Below are positions 33,612-41,840 of a DNA stretch of 44,045 bases, piece after piece. A program made the translations under genes and the position numbers. This DNA is from Saprospiraceae bacterium (GTDB taxonomy: Bacteria; Bacteroidota; Bacteroidia; Chitinophagales; Saprospiraceae). The stretch is from assembly GCA_020437105.1 (NCBI GenBank), contig JAGQWR010000035.1, forward strand, positions 1 through 44,045. The letters run 5' to 3'. Positions within the stretch are counted from its first letter, which is position 1; every line of letters begins with the position of its first letter. The notes under the pieces were generated by a model. That model worked only from the letters and a program-made list of their open reading frames with translations. It was not told the DNA's origin and did not search any database.

Positions 33612-34222
33612 CGCATTTTTGGTCTGCGGCGTTTTCCGCCCGGGCGCATAGCTGCTTGTCCGCGATGACCACCAGATTGCATGGCTGCCTGAGACTGGCC
33701 CCGGTTATTCAGCGCTTTCTCAAACTGTTTGATCTGATCCTTAATGGTAGCCTCTGTTACTTTCATCGCTTTGGCGTTGCGCAGGTGCAACTTAGCCTGA
33801 TTCCATTTATTTTTTTGCGCAGCAATATTAGCCAACTGTAGTTGAATCATCGCCCCTTCATTATCGGTAGGTACTTTGATCCCCTGGGCCTTGGTCAGAT
33901 ACATCTCGGCGTCATCATTATTACCCCGGTATTGAGCAATACTCCCTTTCATCATATAGAAGTAAGCCCGATTGGTAGGGTACAGCAGGCGCGGGCTAAG
34001 CGTCATATTCAGGCGGCGCTCGGTTTGATCAAAATCGCTCGTCTGCATAATCTGGGCAGCAGAGCCGATAGTACCCAGAAGCACATAACCCACCAGCAGG
34101 GCAATGCCAATCAGATAAAATGGGAAAGCGTACCAAAAGCCGTAAGCCGCCGTCAATGCAACTCCGCCAAAAATACAAACGGCGATCAGTGCCAGACGGA
34201 GGTATATGTTAATTGTAAACAT
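33608..34222 (-). CDS. TPR-containing membrane protein of unknown function
   Basis: A 204-residue protein with two N-terminal membrane helices (about 7-25 and 28-50) and a soluble part with about three degenerate tetratricopeptide repeats (RAYFYMMKGSIAQYRGNNDDAEMYLTKA and the next two helix pairs). The C terminus is a basic, Gly/Arg/Gln-rich tail (GGHRGQAAMRPGGKRRRPKMR), probably disordered. It probably mediates a protein interaction at the membrane. No specific function is recognised. Confidence 0.75.
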   Translation of the reverse strand: MFTINIYLRLALIAVCIFGGVALTAAYGFWYAFPFYLIGIALLVGYVLLGTIGSAAQIMQTSDFDQTERRLNMTLSPRLLYPTNRAYFYMMKGSIAQYRGNNDDAEMYLTKAQGIKVPTDNEGAMIQLQLANIAAQKNKWNQAKLHLRNAKAMKVTEATIKDQIKQFEKALNNRGQSQAAMQSGGHRGQAAMRPGGKRRRPKMR

Positions 34223-34261
34223 GTTTTTAGGTTTTGAACTGCCAAATTAATAAATCGTGCC

Positions 34262-34939
34262 TTATCGCCGAAAATCAGATCGATTTAACAACATCCAGTT
34301 TCCATCTACATCCAGATAATCTCCTTCCGGAAAATGTTTTTTAAAGCGATCTGTATAAAAATTACTTGTTCTTTCTTTATCCGGCTTCGTCTGGGCCAGC
34401 CTGTTGTAGATCAGGATTCCATCGGGCTTCAAAGCGGCTTTCAGGGCTTCCAAAAATTCCGGACTTTCAAATGGAGGTGGTACCTGCACATCCAGGAATA
34501 CATCCATCGCAATCAAATCATACTGGCGACTGTTTTGCAACATATAAGCATAAGCATCTGCTTCAATCAGCTCTACCGTAGCTTCGAGTTGTGGAATAAC
34601 GTATTGGCTGGCCAGGTCAATCACAGCTTCATCCAACTCCACAGCGGTATATCGAAAATGCCGATCAAAATTCCGCTCAAGCATATAAGGGATACTTCCG
34701 AGGCCAAATCCAAGTAAAAGCACATCCTTACCTTCCAATCTATCCAGATCCAGTTGCTCGAATGCTTTGCGGAAATTATCATATAAATCCCCAAAGGAAT
34801 AAACAGCATTGGCAGTGGATAGTTGGTAACGGCCTCTGCGCAAACTCACATACAAATGCGGATTAACAGGACTAGGGGAACTTTCAATATGCCATTCAAA
34901 GAAAAAGGAGAGAAATCGTTTCCACCAAGGCTGTTCCAT
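34262..34939 (-). CDS. spermidine-synthase-like methyltransferase-fold protein
   Basis: A 225-residue protein from the ATG at 34939, which lies just past the upstream gene's stop; an ATG at 34960 would overlap that gene. It has the class I fold with motif I VLLLGFGLGSIPYML, acidic post-I segment YTAVELDEAVIDLA and AMDVFLDVQVPPPFESPEFL, which resembles the spermidine synthase family, but it lacks the N-terminal beta domain. The actual substrate is unknown; polyamine synthesis should not be assumed. Confidence 0.7.
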   Translation of the reverse strand: MEQPWWKRFLSFFFEWHIESSPSPVNPHLYVSLRRGRYQLSTANAVYSFGDLYDNFRKAFEQLDLDRLEGKDVLLLGFGLGSIPYMLERNFDRHFRYTAVELDEAVIDLASQYVIPQLEATVELIEADAYAYMLQNSRQYDLIAMDVFLDVQVPPPFESPEFLEALKAALKPDGILIYNRLAQTKPDKERTSNFYTDRFKKHFPEGDYLDVDGNWMLLNRSDFRR

Positions 34940-34944
34940 ATCCG

Positions 34945-36156
34945 CTATTTGGATTCCCACCGACGATGGGCGGAAGAGTCTTCAAAGATACGCATCAGGA
35001 TAAGCCGATCTGTGTGGCTCAGGGTAATATCTCTTCGTCCCATCATCTTTTCGGCCGTTTCGTAAGCTTTCTCCAGTTGATAGGTAGAATAACCGGATGC
35101 ACCGCCCCAGGCAAAAGAGGGAACAAAATTTCTGGGATAACCCGCTCCAAAAAGATTGGCACTTACACCAATTACGGTAGCGGTGTTAAACATGCTGTTG
35201 ATGCCACATTTGGAGTGATCGCCCATGATCAGGCCACAAAATTGCTCCCCTGTGGGTTCAAATCGCTGGCTGCTATAATCCCACAAACGAACTTCTGCGT
35301 AATTATTTTTCAGGTTGGAAACATTCGTATCAGCGCCCAGATTACACCATTCGCCAATGACCGAATTACCGAGATAGCCGTCGTGTCCTTTATTAGAATA
35401 GGCCTGGATAACGGAGTTGCTTACTTCACCTCCAACCTTAGACCAGGGTCCAATCGTGGTATCTTCATAAATCTTTGCGCCCATTTTAATGGTTCCGTGC
35501 TCGCACAGAGCAAGTGGGCCACGCAGCATACTACCTTCCATGACGGTAGCGCCGGCGCCGATATAGATCGGACCGTTTTGAGCATTGAGGATTGCGCCTT
35601 CTACCCAGGCACCTTCTTCCAGGAAGATGGAGCCTTTACCGATAACAGTATTGCTTGACGACAGAGGAGCCGAAGTACGTCCGCGTGTCAGAAACTCAAA
35701 ATCAGCTTCTATCTCCTTGCCGTTATGTTTAAATATTTGGGTAAGGGAGTCGAGCATCCGAAACGGCGTGCCGTCGATTCGCAAACCAGACATCTCGTGG
35801 GGATCATTCCCTTCAATCAGTCGGGTAAATTGATCCTGATCCAACCGGGCAGCGATCAGTTCTTCATCCGGACCATAGAGTAATGCCTCTGCGGGGTCCA
35901 GCTGATTTACCAGCCGTATAAGTTCATTGGATGGCAACACACTGCCATTGATCACATAATTATCGGGGCCGATTGCGATCGGATATTTTTCATTGAGGTA
36001 ATCCTGGGTAATATAGGATGCAGTACCGCCGAGGCGTTGCTCCCACTTCTCTCGGATAGTCAGGATACCGACACGCAATTCACATACAGGCCGGGTATAG
36101 GTGAGCGGTAGTAACCGGTCCCTGATTTCGCTGTCGAATAGAATGAGGTTTTTCAT
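34945..36156 (-). CDS. GlmU-like nucleotidyltransferase/acetyltransferase of Bacteroidota type
   Basis: A 403-residue protein. The N terminus SEIRDRLLPLTYTRPVCELRVGILTIREKWE is the hallmark of the alternative GlmU family, proposed to make UDP-GlcNAc from GlcN-1-P. The second half is a left-handed beta helix with hexapeptide repeats (NTVIGKGSIFLEEGAWVEGA onward), typical of the acetyltransferase domain. It should supply UDP-GlcNAc for peptidoglycan and glycans, although activity of this family is largely inferred. It is separated from rpmE2 by a terminator, and its stop lies just before the preferred start of the next gene. Confidence 0.85.
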   Translation of the reverse strand: MKNLILFDSEIRDRLLPLTYTRPVCELRVGILTIREKWEQRLGGTASYITQDYLNEKYPIAIGPDNYVINGSVLPSNELIRLVNQLDPAEALLYGPDEELIAARLDQDQFTRLIEGNDPHEMSGLRIDGTPFRMLDSLTQIFKHNGKEIEADFEFLTRGRTSAPLSSSNTVIGKGSIFLEEGAWVEGAILNAQNGPIYIGAGATVMEGSMLRGPLALCEHGTIKMGAKIYEDTTIGPWSKVGGEVSNSVIQAYSNKGHDGYLGNSVIGEWCNLGADTNVSNLKNNYAEVRLWDYSSQRFEPTGEQFCGLIMGDHSKCGINSMFNTATVIGVSANLFGAGYPRNFVPSFAWGGASGYSTYQLEKAYETAEKMMGRRDITLSHTDRLILMRIFEDSSAHRRWESK

Positions 36157-36178
36157 ATCGGGGTAACAACAATATTAC

Positions 36179-36217
36179 TAAAAAAGTCCCAACCAGGCTT
36201 GGCTTGGTTGAGACTTT
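36179..36217 (-). terminator. Rho-independent terminator after rpmE2
   Basis: On the minus strand AAAGTCTCAACCA pairs with TGGTTGGGACTTT (13 bp, one G-U), with a loop of about 9 nt, and runs into a T tract. It lies between the rpmE2 stop (36249) and the GlmU-like start (36156), separating their transcripts. Confidence 0.8.
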
Positions 36218-36248
36218 CCTGTGCGTTACACACCAAGGGAATTCGCTA

Positions 36249-36524
36249 TTAAGATTCTTGATCTTCTTTTGCGAATTTCGATTTGGCAAATCTTTTGTTG
36301 AACTTATCAATACGTCCGGCTGTATCCACAAATTTCATCTTACCGGTGAAGAACGGGTGTGAGGTATTGGAGATCTCCAATTTCACTAAAGGATATTCGT
36401 TACCGTCTTCCCAGGTGATAGAATCTTTGGTATCGATACAAGACCGACAAAGCCAAGCTTCATCTGATGAGAAATCTTTAAATACAACAGTACGATAAGT
36501 ATCAGGATGCGTGTCCTTTTTCAT
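36249..36524 (-). CDS. rpmE2: 50S ribosomal protein L31 type B
   Basis: A 91-residue ribosomal protein. [41 protein letters not shown] and [13 protein letters not shown] are the family blocks. The frame continues upstream to 36758, but conservation starts at the ATG at 36524, and a good promoter lies just before it. It lacks the full set of zinc cysteines of type A L31, keeping only a CRSC pair, so it is the zinc-independent form. Confidence 0.95.
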   Translation of the reverse strand: MKKDTHPDTYRTVVFKDFSSDEAWLCRSCIDTKDSITWEDGNEYPLVKLEISNTSHPFFTGKMKFVDTAGRIDKFNKRFAKSKFAKEDQES

Positions 36525-36555
36525 GGCGTTTCGCTCTTTTCTTTCTAATGGAGTG

Positions 36556-36563
36556 CAAAGATA
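36556..36563 (-). promoter_or_regulatory. rpmE2 promoter (-7 element)
   Basis: On the minus strand TATCTTTG followed by CAC is a perfect match to the strong Bacteroidota -7 element, 32 nt upstream of the ATG. The -33 region is AT-rich (TTTAG) rather than TTTG. This is the most convincing promoter in the window. Confidence 0.65.
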
Positions 36564-36614
36564 TAGTCTTTCCCTTAATTTTTCTAAATATTCAAAAAAA
36601 AATACACCTACAAT

Positions 36615-36632
36615 ATTTGAACAGGCTCTTAA
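36615..36632 (+). repeat. 18-bp direct repeat, left copy
   Basis: ATTTGAACAGGCTCTTAA is repeated exactly and in the same orientation at 38810-38827. The two copies bracket the decayed sorting domains and the AT-rich DUF4143 ATPase gene. Confidence 0.85.
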
Positions 36633-36677
36633 ACCACTGCAAATGGGACAGGCCATTGCCACCAAGCTCCTGAATGT

Positions 36678-37008
36678 GTGCTGCCTTCTCCAATGGGGGA
36701 TCCCAACAGCCAGTTTGCGACGATTACCAATACGAATCTCCCAATACAGCCCGCCCAAATTGAGAACTATAGTGATCTTACATTAAATAATACAACTTGG
36801 CCGACACGAGATCCGGCAAAGCTGTCAAATCCAGTATCCCGATGCGCCGCCTACTGTAGTTCCCCCTTTCGGCGAAAGCCGGCACCCTATGGAAGTTATT
36901 TAATCCGCAAGGCCAATTGGTGCAGCAATTTGAGCTGGTGGCTGCGATACTGGAGCATGTCTTTCCGGTAAGCCAATTGGCAAGGGTGTTTATTTCTATA
37001 CCATTTAG
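36678..37008 (+). pseudogene. decayed T9SS cargo gene end with C-terminal sorting domain
   Basis: A broken coding remnant. The first frame reads [19 protein letters not shown] up to LSNPVS (36828). After a frameshift comes DAPPTVV (36841 on), after another PLSAKAGTLWKLFNPQGQLV (36863 on) with QQFEL to VSQLA, and after a third KGVYFYTI and a stop (36982-37008). Joined, these give the standard order of a type A sorting domain: NP at the start, L-SAKAG, W-LFN-GQLV, then L-A-KGVYFY. Such domains direct proteins through the T9SS. At least three frameshifts exclude a working gene. The short open frame 36678-36971 is only its first part. Confidence 0.65.
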
Positions 37009-37086
37009 GAAACCAGGTCGAATGTATTATACTTCGGATCTTTGATAAAAACTGATTAAGAATGTGTTAGGTATTTTTAAACAACT

Positions 37087-38529
37087 TCAATTTTTAATTT
37101 TCATTTTTAGTGTGATCTCTCCAATATTGTATGCATATATCGAAGCAGGGAGAAAAGTAAATTTTAATCTTTGTATTTCTTTCATTCCTAATTGATCAAT
37201 TGAAGTAACAACAGCAGATTCAAATTTATTTGTTTCACAAAATTTAATTAAACTTTTCAATTCATGAGGTTTATCGAAATATCGGTTACTCCATTTAATT
37301 TCTACTCCCCAAACAGGTTTATAATTTTTGTCATCTACTAAAACAAGATCTACTTCACCTTCATTCCTCCCGTCTTTCCATCTGGCATATGTTAAGTCCA
37401 ATTGCTCTCGATGCATCCATTGTGAAAGAATTGCTGTTTCCACCATGTTTCCCATTTCCTGGTCTGTTTCACCTACCGGAGAAAATAAAGCTGTGCGAAG
37501 TGATGGATTGGTAAGATATACTTTGAAACTCGTGATTCTTTTTAACCTTTTTGCATTGACCCCAACCTTATTTAACACCTTAATTAGGAAAGCGGCCTCT
37601 AAGTATTCCAAATATTTTTTTAGCGTATCCTTTTGAATTCCACTTTCCCTGGACATTGTCTCATACGAAAATTCATTCCCGGTATTATACGCGATATATG
37701 TAAAAAACCTGTTTAACTCTTGTACATCTTTGATTCCATACAAGCTTGGTAAGTCTCGAAGTAAAACTTTGTCAACAATATCGTTTTTTACATACCTACC
37801 CATATCGCCTTGTATTTTTTCAGACAATACCACCTCCGGGTATCCTCCAAAATTTAAATAATGGATAAATTCTCTATTTAACGCTTTTGAATCATGAGTT
37901 AAACAATACTTTATATACTTATCTCCATATTGAATATCACCTTCAAAAATTAAATGATCCAATTTTTTCAAATGAATATATTCTTGAAATGTTAACGGAG
38001 GTAATAAGAAATCAGTAAATCTACCAGCACCACTTTCCGTACTGTGCCATTTTAAAGCTGCAGCTGCCGAGCCAGAAACAATGAATTTAGTTTCAGGATA
38101 TGAATCAACCAATACTTTTAAGTGCCTTTCCCAATCTTTCAGGTATTGTATTTCATCAAAAAATATATAACAATCATTTAGGTTTTCAAGATTCAAAGAT
38201 TCTTTACACAGAGTTAAAATATCCTCCAGGCTTAAATTGACATAAATTGGGTTGTCAATCCCGATAAAGAATAGTTTATGAGGATTTGTTCCTTCTTTCA
38301 GTAAGTTTTCAATACAATGAAATAACATAACTGTTTTACCAACCCTTCTGGGTCCCATTAGGACTAAAGCTCTTTTAATACTCCTTTCAATTACAAATGG
38401 ATAAAACAGGTTAAAATATAACCTCCTGGACATGGAGCTATATGTGCTCGGAATCTCTTTGGTGATCCACCATGGATTTTCATAACGAAGACGCTCAATA
38501 ATCTTTCCTGTCGGAATAAGGTTTAACAT
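37087..38529 (-). CDS. AAA ATPase with DUF4143 domain
   Basis: A 480-residue protein. The N-terminal ATPase has Walker A MGPRRVGKTVML (58-69), Walker B YIFFDEIQYLKDWE and sensor FIVSGSAAAAL. The C-terminal DUF4143 part has a DUF4143-type winged helix (YETMSRESGIQKDTLKKYLE) and a nuclease-like fold segment GEVDLVLVD...WGVEIKWS, resembling a PD-(D/E)xK core. Such ATPases are common, mobile and of unclear function. The gene is much richer in A+T than its neighbours and lies between direct repeats and decayed sorting domains, which points to horizontal acquisition. The start at 38529 gives full length; the leader is AT-rich with no clear promoter. Confidence 0.85.
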   Translation of the reverse strand: MLNLIPTGKIIERLRYENPWWITKEIPSTYSSMSRRLYFNLFYPFVIERSIKRALVLMGPRRVGKTVMLFHCIENLLKEGTNPHKLFFIGIDNPIYVNLSLEDILTLCKESLNLENLNDCYIFFDEIQYLKDWERHLKVLVDSYPETKFIVSGSAAAALKWHSTESGAGRFTDFLLPPLTFQEYIHLKKLDHLIFEGDIQYGDKYIKYCLTHDSKALNREFIHYLNFGGYPEVVLSEKIQGDMGRYVKNDIVDKVLLRDLPSLYGIKDVQELNRFFTYIAYNTGNEFSYETMSRESGIQKDTLKKYLEYLEAAFLIKVLNKVGVNAKRLKRITSFKVYLTNPSLRTALFSPVGETDQEMGNMVETAILSQWMHREQLDLTYARWKDGRNEGEVDLVLVDDKNYKPVWGVEIKWSNRYFDKPHELKSLIKFCETNKFESAVVTSIDQLGMKEIQRLKFTFLPASIYAYNIGEITLKMKIKN

Positions 38530-38701
38530 TGCTATTTTTTATCTTAATATAGCAAATATATTCAAAATAGATAGATTAAAATCTGTCTATTCTTACAAAT
38601 AATGCGTATTTAGGATGAAAATCGGAGACAACACCTGTTATTTCGATAGTCGAATCTCCTATTCAATGAAGTACAACTATGCTAGCAAATCAGGAAGCTA
38701 A

Positions 38702-38800
38702 GATGTTTACCAATCCGGCAATAACTGAAGTTCATCTCCAATTACCCCATTCGGCGAAAGCCGGATATATACCCGAAACGAGGTGGTTTGGGCGTTTGAA
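38702..38800 (+). pseudogene. second decayed T9SS sorting-domain fragment
   Basis: From 38702 the sequence reads DVY, then (after a probable 2-nt deletion) NPAITEVHLQLPHSAKAG, the first half of a type A sorting domain, after which similarity is lost. It shares TTCGGCGAAAGCCGG (38750-38764) with the other remnant (36868-36882); both encode SAKAG. Upstream, an in-frame stop interrupts the frame. It looks like the start of a separate, truncated copy. The rest of 38530-38823 shows nothing else recognisable. Confidence 0.55.
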
Positions 38801-38809
38801 GCATGAAAA

Positions 38810-38827
38810 ATTTGAACAGGCTCTTAA
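38810..38827 (+). repeat. 18-bp direct repeat, right copy
   Basis: Identical to 36615-36632. This copy covers the stop codon of the E1 dehydrogenase gene (TAA at 38824-38826 on the minus strand), so the repeat end coincides with the gene end. Confidence 0.85.
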
Positions 38828-40896
38828 TATTTCAACAAAGCATGAATAGCCGCCTCCACCTTCTCTGCGGAAGGTATGATCGTCTGCTCCAATATGGTAT
38901 TCAAGGGAATAGCGGGCAGGTTTTCTGAGCCTACCGTACGAACCGGCGCATCCAGCCATTCAAAACAGTTTTCCTGAATCCGGGCAGCAATACTTTGAGC
39001 GAAAGAATTATTTACCGGTTCCTCAGTAACTACCAGACAGCGACCATGTGCTTTCGACCGCTCGAAGATCAATGCTTCATCCAGCGGATATAGTGTACGC
39101 AAATCCAATATTTCGATCTGGCCGGGAAATGCTTTTGAGGCGTTTAAAGCCCAGTGTACCCCCATGCCGTAGGTGACAACCAGCAGGCTTTGGCCTTTTT
39201 CTATTGCTGATTTTCCGGCTTCCTGCACAATCCGGCCTTTGCCGAAAGGCAGGATATAATCTTCATCCGGCATGACCGTGCGAGCCATTTCGGTGCCGGG
39301 CACCTTAGACCAATACAGCCCCTTATGCTCAAACATCACCACCGGATTCGGGTCGTAATATGCGGCTTTCATCAAGCCTTTTAAATCGGCACCATTGCTG
39401 GGATAAGCAATCTTGATACCCCGGATATTGGTTAGAACCGACTCCACACTGGAGCTGTGATACGGACCACCACTGCCATAAGCGCCTATCGGTACCCGCA
39501 GGATCATACTCACCGGAAATTTACCATTCGACAAGTAACATGAGCGGCTCACTTCCGTGAAAAGCTGGTTCAGACCTGGCCAGATATAATCCGCAAACTG
39601 TACTTCCACTATGGGTTTTAGGCCGACTGCCGACATGCCCACGGTGCTTCCAACAATAAAAGCTTCCTGGATCGGCGTGTTAAAAACCCGATCGTCGCCA
39701 AACTTTTGAGCAAGGGTAGCTGCTTCCCGAAACACACCTCCGAGCCGTCCGCCAACATCTTGTCCGTAGAGCAGGCATTCCGGATGTTTACGCATTAGTT
39801 CCTCCACAGCAAACAGGGCACTATCCACCATGACGGTTGCTTGTGCGCCTTTCGGCGAACGGTCTCCGGTTTCTTCCGTGATCGGTGTCGGTGCAAAATC
39901 ATGTAAAAACAAGTCTGCAGGATTTGGATCTTCTGCCCGACGGGCACGGTCTAAATCCTGAGCGACCAGGGTTTTGGCTTCCTGCTCTATCTGCTTCAGT
40001 TTCTTTTCTGAAAAGCCCTCTTCCCTTAACCAATTGCGAAAGATCGGATAAGGATCTCTTGACTCATGTTCCTCCAGATCATCGCGGTACCATTCTTTAC
40101 GTACACCGGAAGTATGGTGATTGAGGAGCGGCACCCGGGCGTGCACCAAAAAGGGACGCCGTTCTTTTCGAATTGTTCGGAGTATTTTTTCCAGCTCCAG
40201 GTAGCAGGATACAAAATCATTCCCCTCCAGGGAGACGACCTCAATACCTTTAAAGCCACTGGCGTATTCTGCTGCATTTTGCGCTCTGGTTTCGGCTGCA
40301 TTGGCAGAAATATCCCAGCCATTATCCTGAACCAGGTATAGTATGGGAAATTGTTTCAGGGCGGCCATTTGAAACGCTTCGGCCACTTCGCCTTCGGTTA
40401 CAGAAGCATCGCCCAGCGAACAAACAACGACGGGCTTGTCTTTCCCGTGATCTTCCCCCAATCCAAATTTTTCTTTGTATTGAACCCCCATCGCAATACC
40501 GGTAGTCGGAATGGCCTGCATCCCGGTAGCAGATGATTGGTGGGGTATGCCGGGTTTGTCCGGATCTTTTAAGCTCGGGTGGGAATAATAACTACGACCA
40601 CCCGAAAAAGGATCATCGCGCTTGGCCAGCAACTGCAACATGAGATCATAGGGCTGCATGCCTATCCCAAGCAAGATGGAGTCATCCCGATAATAAGGAG
40701 ATACCCAGTCTTGCGGCTTTAACTGGAGTGCCAGCGCCAATTGGATCGCCTCATGCCCCCGGGAGGTGGCATGCACATATTTGGAAACCTCCTTAAAGTT
40801 CTCCTCATACAACTCCGTCATGGACTTTGCCGTACTCATCAGGCGAAAGCCTTTCAACAATATCTCTTCCGGGATCTTCACTTTTTCGGCAATCAT
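38824..40896 (-). CDS. 2-oxo acid dehydrogenase E1, alpha and beta subunits fused
   Basis: A 690-residue fusion. Residues ~1-330 are the E1 alpha part (HATSRGHEAIQLALAL, YYRDDSILLGIG, and the thiamine-diphosphate motif GDASVTEGEVAEAF ending in QDNGWDIS). Residues ~355-690 are the E1 beta part (VDSALFAVEELM, GQDVGGRLGGVFR, IQEAFIVGSTVGMSAVGLKP, VEVQFADYIWPGLNQ). It best fits the branched-chain (2-oxoisovalerate) type, decarboxylating a 2-oxo acid and passing the acyl group to an E2 not found in the window. It is third in a probable operon after paaZ and the hydratase gene. Confidence 0.9.
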   Translation of the reverse strand: MIAEKVKIPEEILLKGFRLMSTAKSMTELYEENFKEVSKYVHATSRGHEAIQLALALQLKPQDWVSPYYRDDSILLGIGMQPYDLMLQLLAKRDDPFSGGRSYYSHPSLKDPDKPGIPHQSSATGMQAIPTTGIAMGVQYKEKFGLGEDHGKDKPVVVCSLGDASVTEGEVAEAFQMAALKQFPILYLVQDNGWDISANAAETRAQNAAEYASGFKGIEVVSLEGNDFVSCYLELEKILRTIRKERRPFLVHARVPLLNHHTSGVRKEWYRDDLEEHESRDPYPIFRNWLREEGFSEKKLKQIEQEAKTLVAQDLDRARRAEDPNPADLFLHDFAPTPITEETGDRSPKGAQATVMVDSALFAVEELMRKHPECLLYGQDVGGRLGGVFREAATLAQKFGDDRVFNTPIQEAFIVGSTVGMSAVGLKPIVEVQFADYIWPGLNQLFTEVSRSCYLSNGKFPVSMILRVPIGAYGSGGPYHSSSVESVLTNIRGIKIAYPSNGADLKGLMKAAYYDPNPVVMFEHKGLYWSKVPGTEMARTVMPDEDYILPFGKGRIVQEAGKSAIEKGQSLLVVTYGMGVHWALNASKAFPGQIEILDLRTLYPLDEALIFERSKAHGRCLVVTEEPVNNSFAQSIAARIQENCFEWLDAPVRTVGSENLPAIPLNTILEQTIIPSAEKVEAAIHALLKY

Positions 40897-40912
40897 TCTT
40901 ACTAGTTGTTCG

Positions 40913-40943
40913 GTGAGTTAGTGGGTTAGTGCCCCACTAACTA
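40913..40943. repeat. octamer repeat, locus 3, forming a hairpin
   Basis: GTGAGTTA GTGGGTTA GTGC is followed by CCCACTAACT, so GTTAGTGGG can pair with CCCACTAAC in a 9-bp stem. It fills most of the 44-nt gap between the hydratase-like and E1 genes, and its last bases are the TAG stop of the hydratase gene (40941-40943, minus strand). Same units as loci 1 and 2. Confidence 0.8.
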
Positions 40944-41708
40944 AGAAGTTTTAAATTTGGCTATGGCATTTTTGGTATAGTCCGACAGGACGAGTTTGCC
41001 ACTCATGGCAGCACGTGTATCTAATAATTCATCCCAATGTTCCGCTCCTTCCCAAAATACGGATTTCAGGTTATTCATGGCTTCGGGATTTGATGCTTCC
41101 AGACGGTCTAAAAAGGCTTCCAACCAGGCATCCATGGCCTCTATATCTTCAAATACTTCTGCAAACAAGCCTTTATCACGAGCCCATTCGGCCGATTTCC
41201 ATTCTGTAGCGTTGATCGCCAGCTGGCACATAGCAGACTTGCCAATCTTGCGTTCTACAGCCGGACCAACCACAAATGGGCCAATGCCAACTGCAAGTTC
41301 ACTTAATTTAACGGAAGCATACTTGGTAGCGACACAAAAATCAACAGCCGAAGCCAAACCAACCCCACCGCCTACACATTTTCCCTGCACCCGGCCAACG
41401 ACCAGTTTGGGACATTTTCGAAGGGCGTTGATCACATTCGCAAAGCCCAGAAAAAACGCTTTACCCGTATCCAAATCCTCAATAGCCATCAACTCATCAA
41501 AACTTGCTCCTGCGCAAAAAGTTCGATCACCGGCACTCTTTAATAGAATAAGCTTTACCGTTTCATCGACTCCGGCATCCTGAATAGCCTGGGTGAGCTC
41601 GGCCAGTAATCTTCCGGGAAGAGAGTTTTGAGCGGGATGAAAAAACTCAATAATAGCAAGCCCCCCCTTGCGGCTGGTTTCTACTGAACCTTGCTGGCGT
41701 TTATCCAT
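40941..41708 (-). CDS. enoyl-CoA hydratase/isomerase family protein
   Basis: A 255-residue crotonase-fold enzyme acting on acyl-CoA thioesters. The oxyanion-hole segments are FCAGASFDEL and GKCVGGGVGLASAVDFCVA. Of the two catalytic Glu of classical hydratases, the first (in GGGCEL) is replaced by Gly (GGGVGL), while the second appears to be kept in KLSELAVGIG. The PaaG Asp is not evident (GIGPFVVGP). It is therefore unlikely to be a standard hydratase; an isomerase or other crotonase reaction is possible. The link with paaZ suggests a role in aromatic or related acyl-CoA breakdown. Confidence 0.85.
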   Translation of the reverse strand: MDKRQQGSVETSRKGGLAIIEFFHPAQNSLPGRLLAELTQAIQDAGVDETVKLILLKSAGDRTFCAGASFDELMAIEDLDTGKAFFLGFANVINALRKCPKLVVGRVQGKCVGGGVGLASAVDFCVATKYASVKLSELAVGIGPFVVGPAVERKIGKSAMCQLAINATEWKSAEWARDKGLFAEVFEDIEAMDAWLEAFLDRLEASNPEAMNNLKSVFWEGAEHWDELLDTRAAMSGKLVLSDYTKNAIAKFKTS

Positions 41709-41840
41709 TCCGTAATTCGTTTTAATCTGGTTAAATTAAGCGATCAAACAGGCCACAAATTTCCTAAAAAACAAGCGGAATCCCAAATAGCTACTGCCGG
41801 GAAGCCTTTATTCAAAAGCTATTAAGCGGCTCAGCTCCTT

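Noticed and set aside
34262..34939. Annotating the spermidine-synthase-like protein as speE
   Set aside because: The N-terminal beta domain is missing and the polyamine-site residues cannot be confirmed.
36525..36758. N-terminal extension of rpmE2
   Set aside because: L31 conservation begins at 36524 and a perfect -7 promoter element lies within the extension.
36868..36882. TTCGGCGAAAGCCGG read as a regulatory GAAA-tetraloop hairpin
   Set aside because: The same bases encode SAKAG in the sorting-domain remnants, and similar bases encode LSAKA in the T9SS plug signal peptide, so coding origin explains it better.
40996..41583. 195-codon plus-strand open frame
   Set aside because: Opposite the well-supported crotonase gene; low-complexity Ser/Ala/Thr composition typical of a shadow frame.
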